Part shown: positions 9,107 through 17,486 of the stretch, piece after piece
Position numbering within the stretch: the stretch's first letter is position 1
Layout: each line of letters starts with the position of its first letter
Assembly: GCF_016881065.1 (NCBI RefSeq)
Contig: NZ_WXYN01000022.1
Coordinates: 209,529-273,528 of the forward strand
Length of the DNA: 64,000 nt
From: Planococcus soli
GTDB lineage: Bacteria > Bacillota > Bacilli > Bacillales_A > Planococcaceae
Direction of reading: 5' to 3'
Notes under the pieces: generated by a model
Databases searched by the model: none
The model's input: only the letters and a program-made list of their open reading frames with translations
What the model was told of the DNA's origin: nothing
Translations under genes and position numbers: made by a program

Positions 9107-10090
9107 ATGAATTATCGTCAACTTGGCAATACAGAGATGAAAATAAGCGAATTGAGCTTTGGCACTTGGGCAATCGGCGGTTCTTGGGGCAACACCAACG
9201 ATGAACAATCACTGAAAGCATTGGAATACGCCATGGACAATGGGGTAAACTTTTTTGATACGGCAGATGTCTACGGTGATGGGCACAGCGAAGAACTATT
9301 GGGCAAAGCGACAAAAGGAAAGCACGACAAAATCCATATCGCCACCAAGTTTTGCCGGGCAGGAGATATTCACGACCCGCAAACCTACTCAATGGAACAG
9401 GTTTCAAACTATGCCGAAGCAAGCCTGAAGCGTCTTGGACGTGAGCAAATTGACTTATATCAGATTCACTGTCCGCCAATGGAAATTCTGAAAGACGGCA
9501 GTGTTTTCGAAGTACTGGATAAACTGAAAGAACAAGGGAAGATCCGTTCTTACGGCGTCAGTGTGGAAACAGTAGAGGAAGGGCTCCTATGCCTTGAAAA
9601 TCCGAATGTCAGCAGTCTGCAGGTGATTTTCAACTTATTCCGCCAAAAACCGCTGGAAGAGCTCCTTCCGAAAGCATTGGAGAAGAATGTCGGAATACTT
9701 GCCCGTGTGCCGCTGGCAAGTGGATTATTAACCGGCAAATTCAAAGTGGATTCGCAATTCGAGTCAGACGACCACCGGAACTTTAACCGTGACGGGGAGG
9801 CATTCAATGTCGGAGAAACGTTTGCAGGGGTAGAGTTTTCAAAAGGTGTGGAATTAAGCGATCAGCTTGCATGGATTGCAGATGGACGGGGCAATCGTAC
9901 ACAAGCCGCCTTAAAATGGATCTTGCAGCAGGAAGCCATCACTTCGGTAATTCCGGGATTCCGAAATGTTTCGCAGGCAGAAGACAACTTGAAGGCGCTT
10001 GATGCAAAGGATTTTTCGCCTGAAGAGTTGGATCAATTGGCGAAATTCTATAAAGGGAAAGTGCATCCGGAAATAAGAGGCGTTTATTAA
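9107..10090 (+). CDS. Aldo/keto reductase
   Basis: A 327-residue NADPH-dependent aldo/keto reductase with a TIM-barrel fold. The start MNYRQLGNTEMKISELSFGT is the usual opening of the IolS/YhdN-like branch. The catalytic tetrad can be read: Asp in NFFDTADVYG with Tyr in the same motif, Lys in HIATKFC and His in LYQIHCP. The C-terminal NADPH-binding region contains ITSVIPGFRNVSQAEDN. The ATG follows AGAGGTGAG. It lies just after the xylAB terminator and before a Gfo/Idh/MocA gene. A role in sugar or aldehyde reduction is likely, but the substrate cannot be read from the sequence. Confidence 0.9.
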   Translation: MNYRQLGNTEMKISELSFGTWAIGGSWGNTNDEQSLKALEYAMDNGVNFFDTADVYGDGHSEELLGKATKGKHDKIHIATKFCRAGDIHDPQTYSMEQVSNYAEASLKRLGREQIDLYQIHCPPMEILKDGSVFEVLDKLKEQGKIRSYGVSVETVEEGLLCLENPNVSSLQVIFNLFRQKPLEELLPKALEKNVGILARVPLASGLLTGKFKVDSQFESDDHRNFNRDGEAFNVGETFAGVEFSKGVELSDQLAWIADGRGNRTQAALKWILQQEAITSVIPGFRNVSQAEDNLKALDAKDFSPEELDQLAKFYKGKVHPEIRGVY

Positions 10091-10100
10091 AAAGAGTCTT

Positions 10101-10139
10101 ACCGCTAAAAGGCAGCAATGCTTTCTTAGCGGTTTGTTT
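10101..10139 (+). terminator. Terminator after aldo/keto reductase
   Basis: ACCGCTAA / TTAGCGGT closes a 17-nt loop and is followed by TTGTTTG. The T-run is moderate. Confidence 0.7.
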
Positions 10140-10172
10140 GATACTCGAAGATTTCAAAAAGGGGAGAACAGG

Positions 10173-11174
10173 ATGCAAAAAATTCGTTGGGGTGTTTTGA
10201 GTACAGCACATATTGGCAGAACACAAGTAATTCCAGCAATTCGGCGCGCTGACAATGCTGAAATCTTGGCGATAGCCAGCCGAACCAGCAAAGTGCATGC
10301 CGCAGCTCAAGAATTAAATATACCAAGAGCTTATGAAAGTTATGAAGAACTGCTGGACGATCCGGAAATTGATGCAGTCTATATCCCGCTTCCGAATCAT
10401 TTGCATAAAGAATGGGTGATTCGTTCGGCACAAAAAGGCAAACACATCCTTTGCGAGAAACCCTTTGCCCTAAGCGAAGCCGAAACAGAAGAAATGATTG
10501 CAGCCTGCCTTGAACATGGCGTTAAATTCATGGAGGCATTTATGTATCAATTGCACCCGCAGCATGCACGTGTAAAAGAAATTGTCGCTTCAGGCGAAAT
10601 TGGTGAAATCAAGTTGGTGAAATCGAGCCATTCGTTTTATTTGCAGAATCGCTCAAGCGATATCCGAATGGATCAGGCAATGGGCGGTGGGAGCATCTAT
10701 GATGTTGGATGCTATGCCATACAAGCAATCCGCTATCTGACAGATGCCGAGCCGGTGGAAGTCGTAGCGCAAGGGGAGATCGATCCGGTTACAGGAATCG
10801 ATCTGACTGGAATCGTCCACATGAAGATGAGCAATGGAGTCCATGCCTTGTTCGACTGCAGCTTCGAGATGATCAGCAGAAATGAATACGAGCTGGTCGG
10901 CACTGAGGGAACGATTAAAGTGCCCTTTGCCTTCCGTCCGGATATTAATGACAATACAGGGATTATCCTTGTTCAAAAAGAACGGGAAGTACGAGAAGAA
11001 AAAGTGCAAGGGGATATTTACCGGCTGGAAATCGAGAATTTTTCCAATGCGATTTTGCTGGATTCATCACCGGCCATTACAGCCGACGCCACAATCAAGA
11101 ATATGCGGGTAATTGACGCTTGCTACGAATCGTTGAGAACTGGCCTGAAGATCGATGTAGAGACGAAAAACTAG
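10173..11174 (+). CDS. Gfo/Idh/MocA oxidoreductase (D-xylose/dihydrodiol dehydrogenase-like)
   Basis: A 333-residue NAD(P)-dependent dehydrogenase. The Rossmann domain begins IRWGVLSTAHIGRTQVIPAI. The cofactor/active-site motif is HILCEKPFALSEAE, with the conserved EKP lysine. The C-terminal domain carries GGGSIYDVGCYAIQAIRYLT, a segment shared with dimeric dihydrodiol dehydrogenase / NADP D-xylose 1-dehydrogenase relatives. The ATG at 10173 follows GGGGAGAACAGG; an upstream ATG has no ribosome binding site. Beside xylAB it might oxidise xylose or a related sugar, but Gfo/Idh/MocA substrates are hard to predict. Confidence 0.85.
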   Translation: MQKIRWGVLSTAHIGRTQVIPAIRRADNAEILAIASRTSKVHAAAQELNIPRAYESYEELLDDPEIDAVYIPLPNHLHKEWVIRSAQKGKHILCEKPFALSEAETEEMIAACLEHGVKFMEAFMYQLHPQHARVKEIVASGEIGEIKLVKSSHSFYLQNRSSDIRMDQAMGGGSIYDVGCYAIQAIRYLTDAEPVEVVAQGEIDPVTGIDLTGIVHMKMSNGVHALFDCSFEMISRNEYELVGTEGTIKVPFAFRPDINDNTGIILVQKEREVREEKVQGDIYRLEIENFSNAILLDSSPAITADATIKNMRVIDACYESLRTGLKIDVETKN

Positions 11175-11191
11175 TCATTATAAAAAACATT

Positions 11192-11229
11192 AAAACAGTT
11201 GCAGGCTGTCAGAAGCCTGCAACTGTTTT
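11192..11229 (+). terminator. Terminator after Gfo/Idh/MocA gene
   Basis: AAAACAGTTGCAGGC / GCCTGCAACTGTTTT is a 15-bp perfect stem with an 8-nt loop and T's on the 3' side. It is palindromic and may also serve the convergent phzF-like gene ending at 11309. Confidence 0.88.
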
Positions 11230-11308
11230 AGTGATTCTTATGCTTTTTGAGGAAGCTGAAAAATGTGTGAACTTATTTTTGATGCAGATCAGTTTAGGTA
11301 TACAAAAT

Positions 11309-12229
11309 TTAAGGAACATAGAGTTCGCCTTGTCCGATGACAATCGCAGTGCCGCCAATTTTAACTTCTTCGTATTTTTGTTTTTTCTTGGTAATGGAGA
11401 TATCGATAAAACTGGGTCTGCCCATTTCAATGCCTTGTTCACTGAGGATGGAATAGCTTCCATCTTCGCGGTTTTTGATGACACCATGCTCAACAAGGAA
11501 TGCCCCAAGAGGACCACCGGCAGCGCCGGTTGCCGGATCTTCCGGTATGCCCATGGCAGGGGCGAACATTCGGCAGTGTACAGTGGATTCTTCGTGTTCT
11601 GTTTCTGTTGTAAAGGCAAAAATATGCTGGCGGTCGCGATCGCCGCTGAAATGGCGTTCCCAGACATCCATGCGAAAATTTATTTCTCTCATAGCGGCCA
11701 GGGAGCGGAGAGGGACAAACAGGAAGGGCAGGCCGGATGAGACCGTTTGAATAGGAAAGCGGGTATCCAGTTCACTTTTCGGCAACGACAGTAAATCAGC
11801 AACAAGTGCTTGCCCTGTCAGTGTTTCACCAAAAATAGGCAAAGGCTGGATCATTTCAACTTTGCTGATTTTTTCTCCGTCTTTATAGACAGTTACAGCG
11901 ATGTCTCCCAAACCCTCCTCGATGGTCCATTTGGTCAGTTTGTCCTGAGAAGGAAGCATTTTTAGATAAGCCATGACGAAAGCTGTTCCAATCGTGGGAT
12001 GGCCGGCAATCGGCAATTCCACCTGTGGGGTGAAAATCCGGAGACTGATTTGATTTTGCTGTCTCTTGGGAGGACAGATGAATGCTGTTTCCGATAAGTT
12101 CAGTTCGTTGGCAATCTGCTGCATTGTTTTCGAATCCAATCCTGAACCGTCATGAAATACGGCCAGCGGATTGCCGCCAAAAGATTGAGTAGTGAAAACG
12201 TCGACTAATGTATACTTCAAAGTTTGCAT
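11309..12229 (-). CDS. PhzF-family isomerase/epimerase
   Basis: A 306-residue PhzF-like protein with the two-domain diaminopimelate-epimerase fold. The N-terminal motif VDVFTTQSFGGNPLAVF is diagnostic. The catalytic Glu lies in LNLSETAFICPP. PIAGHPTIGTAFVMAYL and PEDPATGAAGGPLGAFLVEH are the other active-site segments. The ATG at 12229 follows AAGGAGG; a TTG two codons upstream overlaps that site. Family members isomerise phenazine precursors or act on unknown metabolites; no phenazine genes are nearby, so the substrate is unknown. It is a single gene convergent with the Gfo/Idh/MocA gene. Confidence 0.9.
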   Translation of the reverse strand: MQTLKYTLVDVFTTQSFGGNPLAVFHDGSGLDSKTMQQIANELNLSETAFICPPKRQQNQISLRIFTPQVELPIAGHPTIGTAFVMAYLKMLPSQDKLTKWTIEEGLGDIAVTVYKDGEKISKVEMIQPLPIFGETLTGQALVADLLSLPKSELDTRFPIQTVSSGLPFLFVPLRSLAAMREINFRMDVWERHFSGDRDRQHIFAFTTETEHEESTVHCRMFAPAMGIPEDPATGAAGGPLGAFLVEHGVIKNREDGSYSILSEQGIEMGRPSFIDISITKKKQKYEEVKIGGTAIVIGQGELYVP

Positions 12230-12371
12230 AGACAACCTCCTTTTTTTGAATTGTAAGACTTTATAGTTTCTTTGTATCAGTTACCTGCAGAAAAGTCCAA
12301 CACCTTTAATTGCAATCGAGCCAATTTGAGAATAAAGTAAGATGAAGGTGAAACAGAAAAGAGGGAAGCGC

Positions 12372-13028
12372 GTGAAAAAACAGATTGTGGTCATCGGATT
12401 AGGCCGTTTTGGCAGCAGTGTCTGCAAAGAGCTGCATAGCCTGGGGCATGAAATCATGGCTATAGATACAGATCCGGAAAAAGTGGATGCCTTAAGAGAT
12501 TATGCGGCTTTTACCGTTATCGCAGATGCGACAGATGAAAACCAATTGAAATCTTTAGGGGTCAGGAATTTTGAACATGCAGTAGTAGCAATCGGAGATA
12601 ACCTCCAAGCCAGCGTCTTATGTACATTGATGTTGAAAGAGCTTGGTCTGCCGAAGGTATGGGTCAAGGCACGCGATTTGCAGCATGAGAAAATTCTGCA
12701 TAAAGTCGGTGCGGATCGTGTTATCCAGCCTGAAAAAGAAATGGGAATTCGAGTTGCCCATCATGTCGACTCGGAAAAAATTGTGGATTATATAGACCTT
12801 TCACATGACTACAGCATTATCGAACTGGTGGCTTCCGGCAAAATGGCCAATAAAACATTGGTCGATCTTAACATTCGTGTGGATTTCAATTGCATCGTCC
12901 TGGCAATCAAAAGGTTGGAAGATGTCAATATTGCTCCAGCGGTAGATGACATGGTCGAGCAAGGGGATGTACTGATTATCATGGGGCACAAAGACGACTT
13001 AAAGCGTCTGGAAGATAAAGCACTATAA
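12372..13028 (+). CDS. Potassium uptake gating protein, KtrA/KtrC type
   Basis: A 218-residue cytoplasmic RCK protein that gates a Ktr potassium channel. The N-terminal Rossmann fold has the nucleotide motif VVIGLGRFGSSVCKELHSLG, then the acidic MAIDTDPEKVDAL that binds adenine nucleotides. The RCK-C (TrkA_C) domain covers about residues 135-218 (SIIELVASGKMANKTLVDLN). Length matches B. subtilis KtrA/KtrC (about 221 aa). The GTG at 12372, after GAGGG, is preferred over an ATG 30 nt upstream without a ribosome binding site. The membrane partner (KtrB/KtrD) is not adjacent, as is usual for KtrC, so the exact paralogue is left open. Confidence 0.9.
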   Translation: MKKQIVVIGLGRFGSSVCKELHSLGHEIMAIDTDPEKVDALRDYAAFTVIADATDENQLKSLGVRNFEHAVVAIGDNLQASVLCTLMLKELGLPKVWVKARDLQHEKILHKVGADRVIQPEKEMGIRVAHHVDSEKIVDYIDLSHDYSIIELVASGKMANKTLVDLNIRVDFNCIVLAIKRLEDVNIAPAVDDMVEQGDVLIIMGHKDDLKRLEDKAL

Positions 13029-13036
13029 AAAATACA

Positions 13037-13065
13037 AGCCGGCTCATTTATGAGCCGGCTATTTT
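13037..13065 (+). terminator. Terminator of ktr gene
   Basis: AGCCGGCTCA / TGAGCCGGCT with a TTTA loop is followed by ATTTTATT. Confidence 0.88.
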
Positions 13066-13159
13066 ATTGGAAATAACCGTTTAATGCTGAATTCATCGGG
13101 AATAATGCTTATAAAAAGAACGGGAAATTGGACATTTTGCAGAGAATGGAGGCTGGGGC

Positions 13160-13819
13160 TTGAAAATCCGGATAGAGTGGAGCTACAAAACTCCAAAAGG
13201 GCAAGAAACTATTTTTTCTTCAGAAGAAATGCCGGCAGAAATGGCTTTGGTGATTGCGGAAGACTTGGAGCGCACCGGGCGTTCAAAAAATATTCGTTTT
13301 GTAGACGGATTCGACAGCAGCTGGACTGTAAAGGAAATGAAAGCTTATTTGAAGGGAATTGAAACCGAACCGCATAATGTAGTGGTTTATTTTGATGGCG
13401 GTTACGAACGCCTGACACGCAAAGCGGGTCTTGGCTGTGTCATCTATTATGAACAAAATGGCAAATCCTATCGTCTGAAGGCAAATACAACTTTTGATAG
13501 CCTCATTTCCAATAACGAATCGGAATATGCGGCCCTGTATTTTTGTTTGCAGGAACTGGAGTACCTCGAGGTCCATCATCTTCCGGTCCGCTTTCTCGGA
13601 GATTCCCGCATTGTCATAAATGGCATGACCAATGAGTGGCCGGTTACCGAAGAACAGCTGACTCCTTGGATCAGCCGGATTGAGAAGAAAATGGCTGAAA
13701 TGGGCATTCAGCCAGAGTATAATTCAATACCCCGTAAAGCCAATGCAGAAGCCGATAAGTTGGCGACACAAGCAATGAATGGAATTAAAATAGCAGCTGC
13801 AGCTGAGGTTATTGCTTAA
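13160..13819 (+). CDS. RNase HI-like protein (YpeP type)
   Basis: A 219-residue protein with a small N-terminal domain of about 70 residues (KIRIEWSYKTPKGQETIFSS) and a C-terminal RNase H fold. The four acidic catalytic positions are all present: Asp79 in VVYFDGG, Glu122 in NNESEYAAL, Asp148 in LGDSRIV and Asp199 in AEADKLA. Hydrolysis of the RNA strand in RNA/DNA hybrids is therefore plausible, although Bacillus homologues of this layout show weak or no activity by report. The start is TTG at 13160, 7 nt after GGAGG; no ATG fits. Confidence 0.85.
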   Translation: MKIRIEWSYKTPKGQETIFSSEEMPAEMALVIAEDLERTGRSKNIRFVDGFDSSWTVKEMKAYLKGIETEPHNVVVYFDGGYERLTRKAGLGCVIYYEQNGKSYRLKANTTFDSLISNNESEYAALYFCLQELEYLEVHHLPVRFLGDSRIVINGMTNEWPVTEEQLTPWISRIEKKMAEMGIQPEYNSIPRKANAEADKLATQAMNGIKIAAAAEVIA

Positions 13820-14224
13820 AGAGCAATAACTGCAAAAATTATATGGCCTTATAGAAAGAAGGAATCCTGTCTTTTTATGACCTATAAAGTGGAGCGTTAT
13901 AAGATAGGATTCAGTTGAATACAATATATTCAAAATAGATATGGAGAAAAAAGCATAGACTCCCACGGCATTTCGGCACAAACCATCGGCAGTTGCTGCC
14001 AAGACGTCCTGTCGCTCCAGTTGCATGACCCGCATCCTGCGGGCTCTAAAGCAAATCTGATTTGTGGAATATCAGCAATCGGAAATCATTGGTTCAACAC
14101 ATATAGTTCTTTGTGCTTAAAAATCAGAATAGTCGGATTATTACTTGCGAAATTGGAAGTTGTAGGTTATAAATAAGTTGTACAATACTTGTGCAAAAAT
14201 TACACACATAAAGGAGAGGGAAAA
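13820..14224. other. 405-bp intergenic region with a GC-rich repeat-like patch
   Basis: No gene or convincing terminator is visible. Between about 13955 and 14045 the base composition rises, and there are segments such as CATAGACTCCCACGGCATTT, TGTCGCTCCAG and CCGCATCCTGCGGGC (a short palindrome). These resemble decayed copies of the GC-rich intergenic repeats found across Bacillales genomes. The assignment is by eye only. The promoter of the following surface-protein gene must lie in 14120-14200 but is not clear. Confidence 0.35.
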
Positions 14225-15025
14225 ATGAAGAAAATTTTAGTTTCATTCTCTGTTGCTTTGGCCCTTGTGTTTTCGCTGCTTGCCTCGGGAGCTATGGCAG
14301 ATAGCCATACTGCTAAAGTCAGAGTGGTTCATGCTTCGCCGGATGCGCCTGCTGTCGATGTTTATGTAAATGGAGATTTAACTCTTGAAGAAGTACCTTT
14401 CAAAGCCGACTCGGGCTATTTGGAAGTACCGGCCGGAACACATGATGTAGAAGTTTTTGCAAGCGGAACAGAATATGCAGCGGGTGAAGGCGTACTGCAG
14501 GCGGATTTAGCTGTAGAAGCCGGTAAAGCCTATACAGTTGCTGCAGCCAACTTGCTGGAATCGATTGAATTTGTGGTTGTGGAAGATTCAATGGAAGTAA
14601 CAGAAGGGCAAACGAAAGTCCGTGTTGGACATTTGTCTCCGGATGCACCGGCAGTTGATGTAGGTGTAATTGGTGGAGACGCAGTGTTCAGTGGAGCAGA
14701 ATTCCCCGGAATTACGGATTATGCAGAGCTGGATGCAGGTACGTATGATTTGGAAATCCGCTTGCCGGATGGAACACAAGTATTGCCATTGGAAGGTACT
14801 GAATTGGCTGCAGATACGGTTTATAGCGTCTTTGCCGTAAACACAGTGGATTCACTGGAAGTGATCGCGCTCGTCGATTACGAAGCAGCCGGATCACCGG
14901 ATGGCATGCCGACTACAGGTCTTGGAACTCCTGACCAATCACAGGCTATCTGGTTGTTATTGGGTGGAGCCCTGGTCCTAATCGGAGCCAGCACTCTTGT
15001 CTGGAAAAAACGTTTTCAACAATAA
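14225..15025 (+). CDS. DUF4397 surface protein with MPTTG sorting signal
   Basis: A 266-residue exported protein. A signal peptide (KKILVSFSVALALVFSLLAS) precedes two DUF4397 modules starting KVRVVHASPDAPAVDVYVNG and KVRVGHLSPDAPAVDVGVIG, so the body is an internal duplication. The C-terminus is a sorting signal: MPTTG (228-232), the hydrophobic stretch AIWLLLGGALVLIGASTLVW and a KKR tail. MPTTG departs from LPXTG at position 1. The gene overlaps the next gene, a class F sortase, by 29 nt, so that sortase probably anchors it to the wall. The ATG at 14225 follows AAAGGAGAGGG. The module's molecular function is unknown. Confidence 0.88.
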   Translation: MKKILVSFSVALALVFSLLASGAMADSHTAKVRVVHASPDAPAVDVYVNGDLTLEEVPFKADSGYLEVPAGTHDVEVFASGTEYAAGEGVLQADLAVEAGKAYTVAAANLLESIEFVVVEDSMEVTEGQTKVRVGHLSPDAPAVDVGVIGGDAVFSGAEFPGITDYAELDAGTYDLEIRLPDGTQVLPLEGTELAADTVYSVFAVNTVDSLEVIALVDYEAAGSPDGMPTTGLGTPDQSQAIWLLLGGALVLIGASTLVWKKRFQQ

Positions 15026-15638
15026 GCTTTGGGTGTTGCTGGCCATTATCTTATTGGCTGGCTGCCAGCAGCCTGTAGAAGATGAAGTAAGTGTTCGATC
15101 TGAAAACGTAGGATTTACACTGGATGAACCGGCTGCAGTCAATATTCAGCAGCCGGCTCCAACCGAAAATCCGATCAACGGATTAAAACGTTCAGGCATA
15201 CAGCCGACATCTCTAAAGATCCCTGCACTTAGCCTGGAAGCACAAGTCCAGCATTTGGGAACCACAGAGAATGGTGAAATGGCGGTGCCGGATAACATTG
15301 AAGACGTCAGTTGGTTTTCTCCAGGATACAAGCCGGGCGAAAATGGCCGTGCAGTTATTGCCGGACATGTTGATGGGGTAGAAGGTCCAGCAATTTTCTG
15401 GGATCTCTCTAAACTTCAATTAGGGGATGAAGTAGTGGTGCAGGACAAAGACAGGACCTTGAAATTCAAAGTCCATACGATGGAATCGGTACCGCTTGAC
15501 TTGGCGGATATTTCAAAGGTCTTTGGCTATACTTCATCTCCCGAGCTGGTCCTGATCACCTGTTCAGGCACCTATGATTTTGATCGAGGTACACGGGAAG
15601 AACGATTGATAGTTTATGCAAGTCTCATTGAAGAATAA
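14997..15638 (+). CDS. Class F sortase, predicted lipoprotein
   Basis: A 213-residue class F sortase that should join the upstream MPTTG protein to the cell wall. The catalytic residues are visible: His124 in IAGHVDG, Cys189 in LITCSG and Arg203 in EERLIVYA. Unusually, the N-terminal hydrophobic segment LWVLLAIILLAGC ends in a lipobox with Cys23, predicting a lipid anchor rather than a plain transmembrane helix. The TTG start at 14997 lies inside the previous gene, 9 nt after GGAG, so translation is likely coupled. Downstream in-frame TTG codons would remove the positive N-terminus and are less likely. Confidence 0.85.
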   Translation: MSGKNVFNNKLWVLLAIILLAGCQQPVEDEVSVRSENVGFTLDEPAAVNIQQPAPTENPINGLKRSGIQPTSLKIPALSLEAQVQHLGTTENGEMAVPDNIEDVSWFSPGYKPGENGRAVIAGHVDGVEGPAIFWDLSKLQLGDEVVVQDKDRTLKFKVHTMESVPLDLADISKVFGYTSSPELVLITCSGTYDFDRGTREERLIVYASLIEE

Positions 15639-15642
15639 CTGA

Positions 15643-15691
15643 AAAGACGCTCTGATTGTTCCTGCAAGAGGAACAATCAGAGCGTCTTTCT
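15643..15691. terminator. Bidirectional terminator, sortase / TetR gene
   Basis: AAAGACGCTCTGATTGTTCC pairs perfectly with its complement over 20 bp around a 7-nt loop (15643-15689). It lies between two convergent genes. Confidence 0.9.
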
Positions 15692-15702
15692 ATGTTAAAA
15701 CG

Positions 15703-16290
15703 TCAATTGGCTTCATTTGCCGTGTCTTTTATGCTCTGGTAAGTCAAAATGCCGACTAGCTGATCTGCCATTTGGTGAGGCTTGAATATAAATCCGCCAT
15801 TCACCCATTCAATGATCAGGCCAAACAAAGCATAGGCATTGTAGCTGCTGAGCAGGCTGCGGTCAATCTTCGGATTTGGCATCAGCTTGCTCAAGTCACT
15901 TTGGATCAACTCTTTCAATACTTGGCAGATGCGATTCTGAAAACCGGGAAGTACATTGGATTTAATGGTAATGGTATAAAAGCGGGCATAGCGTTCAACG
16001 TGATCAAAAATTTTCACAGAAGAAGCTGATAGTTTGCCGACATCGAAATTCGGGACTGTTATGTAAGGGTCTCGGTAAGAGCTGACAAGGTCTGATAAAA
16101 CATCTTCGATCAGTTCATTCAACAGTTCTTCTTGTGTCGGGTAATGCTTATAGAACGTCCCGCGATTCAAGTTCGCCAAATGGACAATTTCTGTGATGGT
16201 GATGCTCTTGAATTCTTTTTCCTCCATTAGCAAGATCAATGCATCTTTCAATGCATTTTTCGATTTATCGATTCTTCGGTCTTTTTTCAC
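15703..16290 (-). CDS. TetR/AcrR-family regulator
   Basis: A 195-residue repressor-type protein. The helix-turn-helix is ITITEIVHLANLNRGTFYKH, the TetR signature ending in tYkHF-like YKHYPTQEELLNEL. The C-terminal ligand domain (about residues 70-195) is not recognisable to a specific ligand. The GTG at 16290 follows GAGG at 8 nt; the frame is open much further upstream, but that stretch is not protein-like. It is divergent from an SDR gene across a 188-bp region with a palindrome, so it probably controls that gene and perhaps the transporter after it. Confidence 0.85.
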   Translation of the reverse strand: MKKDRRIDKSKNALKDALILLMEEKEFKSITITEIVHLANLNRGTFYKHYPTQEELLNELIEDVLSDLVSSYRDPYITVPNFDVGKLSASSVKIFDHVERYARFYTITIKSNVLPGFQNRICQVLKELIQSDLSKLMPNPKIDRSLLSSYNAYALFGLIIEWVNGGFIFKPHQMADQLVGILTYQSIKDTANEAN

Positions 16291-16406
16291 CAGCAAGACC
16301 TCGCTTTCGTTATTTTTTTTTCGGGATTGCACAAAATCAAATCTCACTGATCGTTTTTCAACATTCTGGCAGGAATTTGTTGATTGATAACTAAAGTATA
16401 GGCCAA

Positions 16407-16423
16407 TATACTGACAGTGTATA
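16407..16423. promoter_or_regulatory. Candidate TetR operator
   Basis: TATACTGACAGTGTATA is an imperfect 17-bp palindrome (TATAC arms with mismatches in the centre). It lies between the divergent tetR and SDR genes. Placement fits an operator; binding is inferred. Confidence 0.4.
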
Positions 16424-16478
16424 GATGGGAGCGTTCTCTCGCAAGTCAAAATAATTGATAGAATAGGAGACTTATAAA

Positions 16479-17237
16479 ATGAAACTTGAAGGAAAAGTAG
16501 CCATCGTAACAGGGGCAGCATCCGGTATGGGAAAAGCTATTGCTGAGCTTTATGCTAATGAAGGTGCTAAAGTGATAGTTTCGGATATCAATGAAGAAGG
16601 TGCAATAAATGTGGCATCGGGCATCACAGAAAATGGCGGCGTTGCAAAAGCTGTTAAAACCAATGTTGGCGACGTTCAGGAAATCGAAGCAATGATCGAT
16701 TTAGCGGTAAGTGAATACGGAACTTTGGATATTCTGGTCAACAACGCCGGCATCATGGATAATTTTGAGCCGGCTGGAGAAATTGAAGACGCCAAATGGG
16801 AACGCATTTTTTCCATTAACACCATGAGCGTCATGCGCTCAACACGTAAAGCATTACCGATTTTCCTGGAGAAGAACAAAGGCGTCATTATTAACATCGC
16901 CTCAGCTGGTGGATTATATGGTGCTCGCGCAGGAGCTGCCTATACCGCTTCTAAGCATGCAGTTGTCGGGTTTACGAAAAACACCGGTTTCATGTATGCA
17001 AAACAAGGCATTCGCTGCAACGCTATCGCACCAGGCGGCGTGGAAACCAATATCAGTTCATCCATGACATCCATCAGCGAAATGGGAATGGGCCGTACAC
17101 AGGCTGGCTTAGCCTTGAACCCGCGCAATGGCAAGTCAGAGGAAATCGCTAAAGTCGCGTTGTTCCTGGCTTCTGACGATTCAAGTTTTGTGAATGGCAC
17201 AGTGATAACTGCTGATGCCGGCTGGACTGCATATTAA
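16479..17237 (+). CDS. Short-chain dehydrogenase/reductase
   Basis: A 252-residue classical SDR. The cofactor motif is VTGAASGMGKAIAELYANEG, the NNAG motif is ILVNNAGIMDNF, and the catalytic Ser-Tyr-Lys triad lies in INIASAGG and AAYTASKHAVVGFTK. The Asp after the second strand (VIVSDIN) favours NAD over NADP. The ATG follows GGAG. It is divergent from a TetR gene and upstream of a DASS transporter. The substrate is not predictable; glucose/ribitol-dehydrogenase-like SDRs are the closest general class. Confidence 0.88.
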   Translation: MKLEGKVAIVTGAASGMGKAIAELYANEGAKVIVSDINEEGAINVASGITENGGVAKAVKTNVGDVQEIEAMIDLAVSEYGTLDILVNNAGIMDNFEPAGEIEDAKWERIFSINTMSVMRSTRKALPIFLEKNKGVIINIASAGGLYGARAGAAYTASKHAVVGFTKNTGFMYAKQGIRCNAIAPGGVETNISSSMTSISEMGMGRTQAGLALNPRNGKSEEIAKVALFLASDDSSFVNGTVITADAGWTAY

Positions 17238-17247
17238 AAACTTATTG

Positions 17248-17286
17248 AAATTCCGTTGCATAGATTTATGCAGCGGAATTTTTTTG
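17248..17286 (+). terminator. Terminator after SDR gene
   Basis: AATTCCGTTGCATA pairs with TATGCAGCGGAATT (one mismatch), followed by TTTTT. Confidence 0.9.
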
Positions 17287-17486
17287 GTTATGCCAGTGCA
17301 TGAGGGGGAACTGTTTGGAAGAAAGCAAGGACCCAAAAGCGCACAAAGAAAAAATACAAAAGATTAGGAATGAAAAATTGCGGTCGTTTCTTCAATCGTG
17401 GTATTGTCTACTATGCCAGTTCTTCTTTTTTAGACCATACCAACAAGAGAGCTTTGAAAAGTTCTCTATATAAGGAGAGAGATAAC

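Noticed and set aside
11120-11740. A 206-codon plus-strand open frame
   Set aside because: It overlaps the end of the Gfo/Idh/MocA gene, a terminator and the phzF-like gene on the other strand. Its translation is low-complexity and cysteine/phenylalanine-rich; the phzF frame has all family motifs.
13084-13362. A 92-codon plus-strand frame before the RNase HI-like gene
   Set aside because: It overlaps the RNase HI-like gene in another frame and has no motif; the TTG-started gene has a GGAGG and all four acidic residues.
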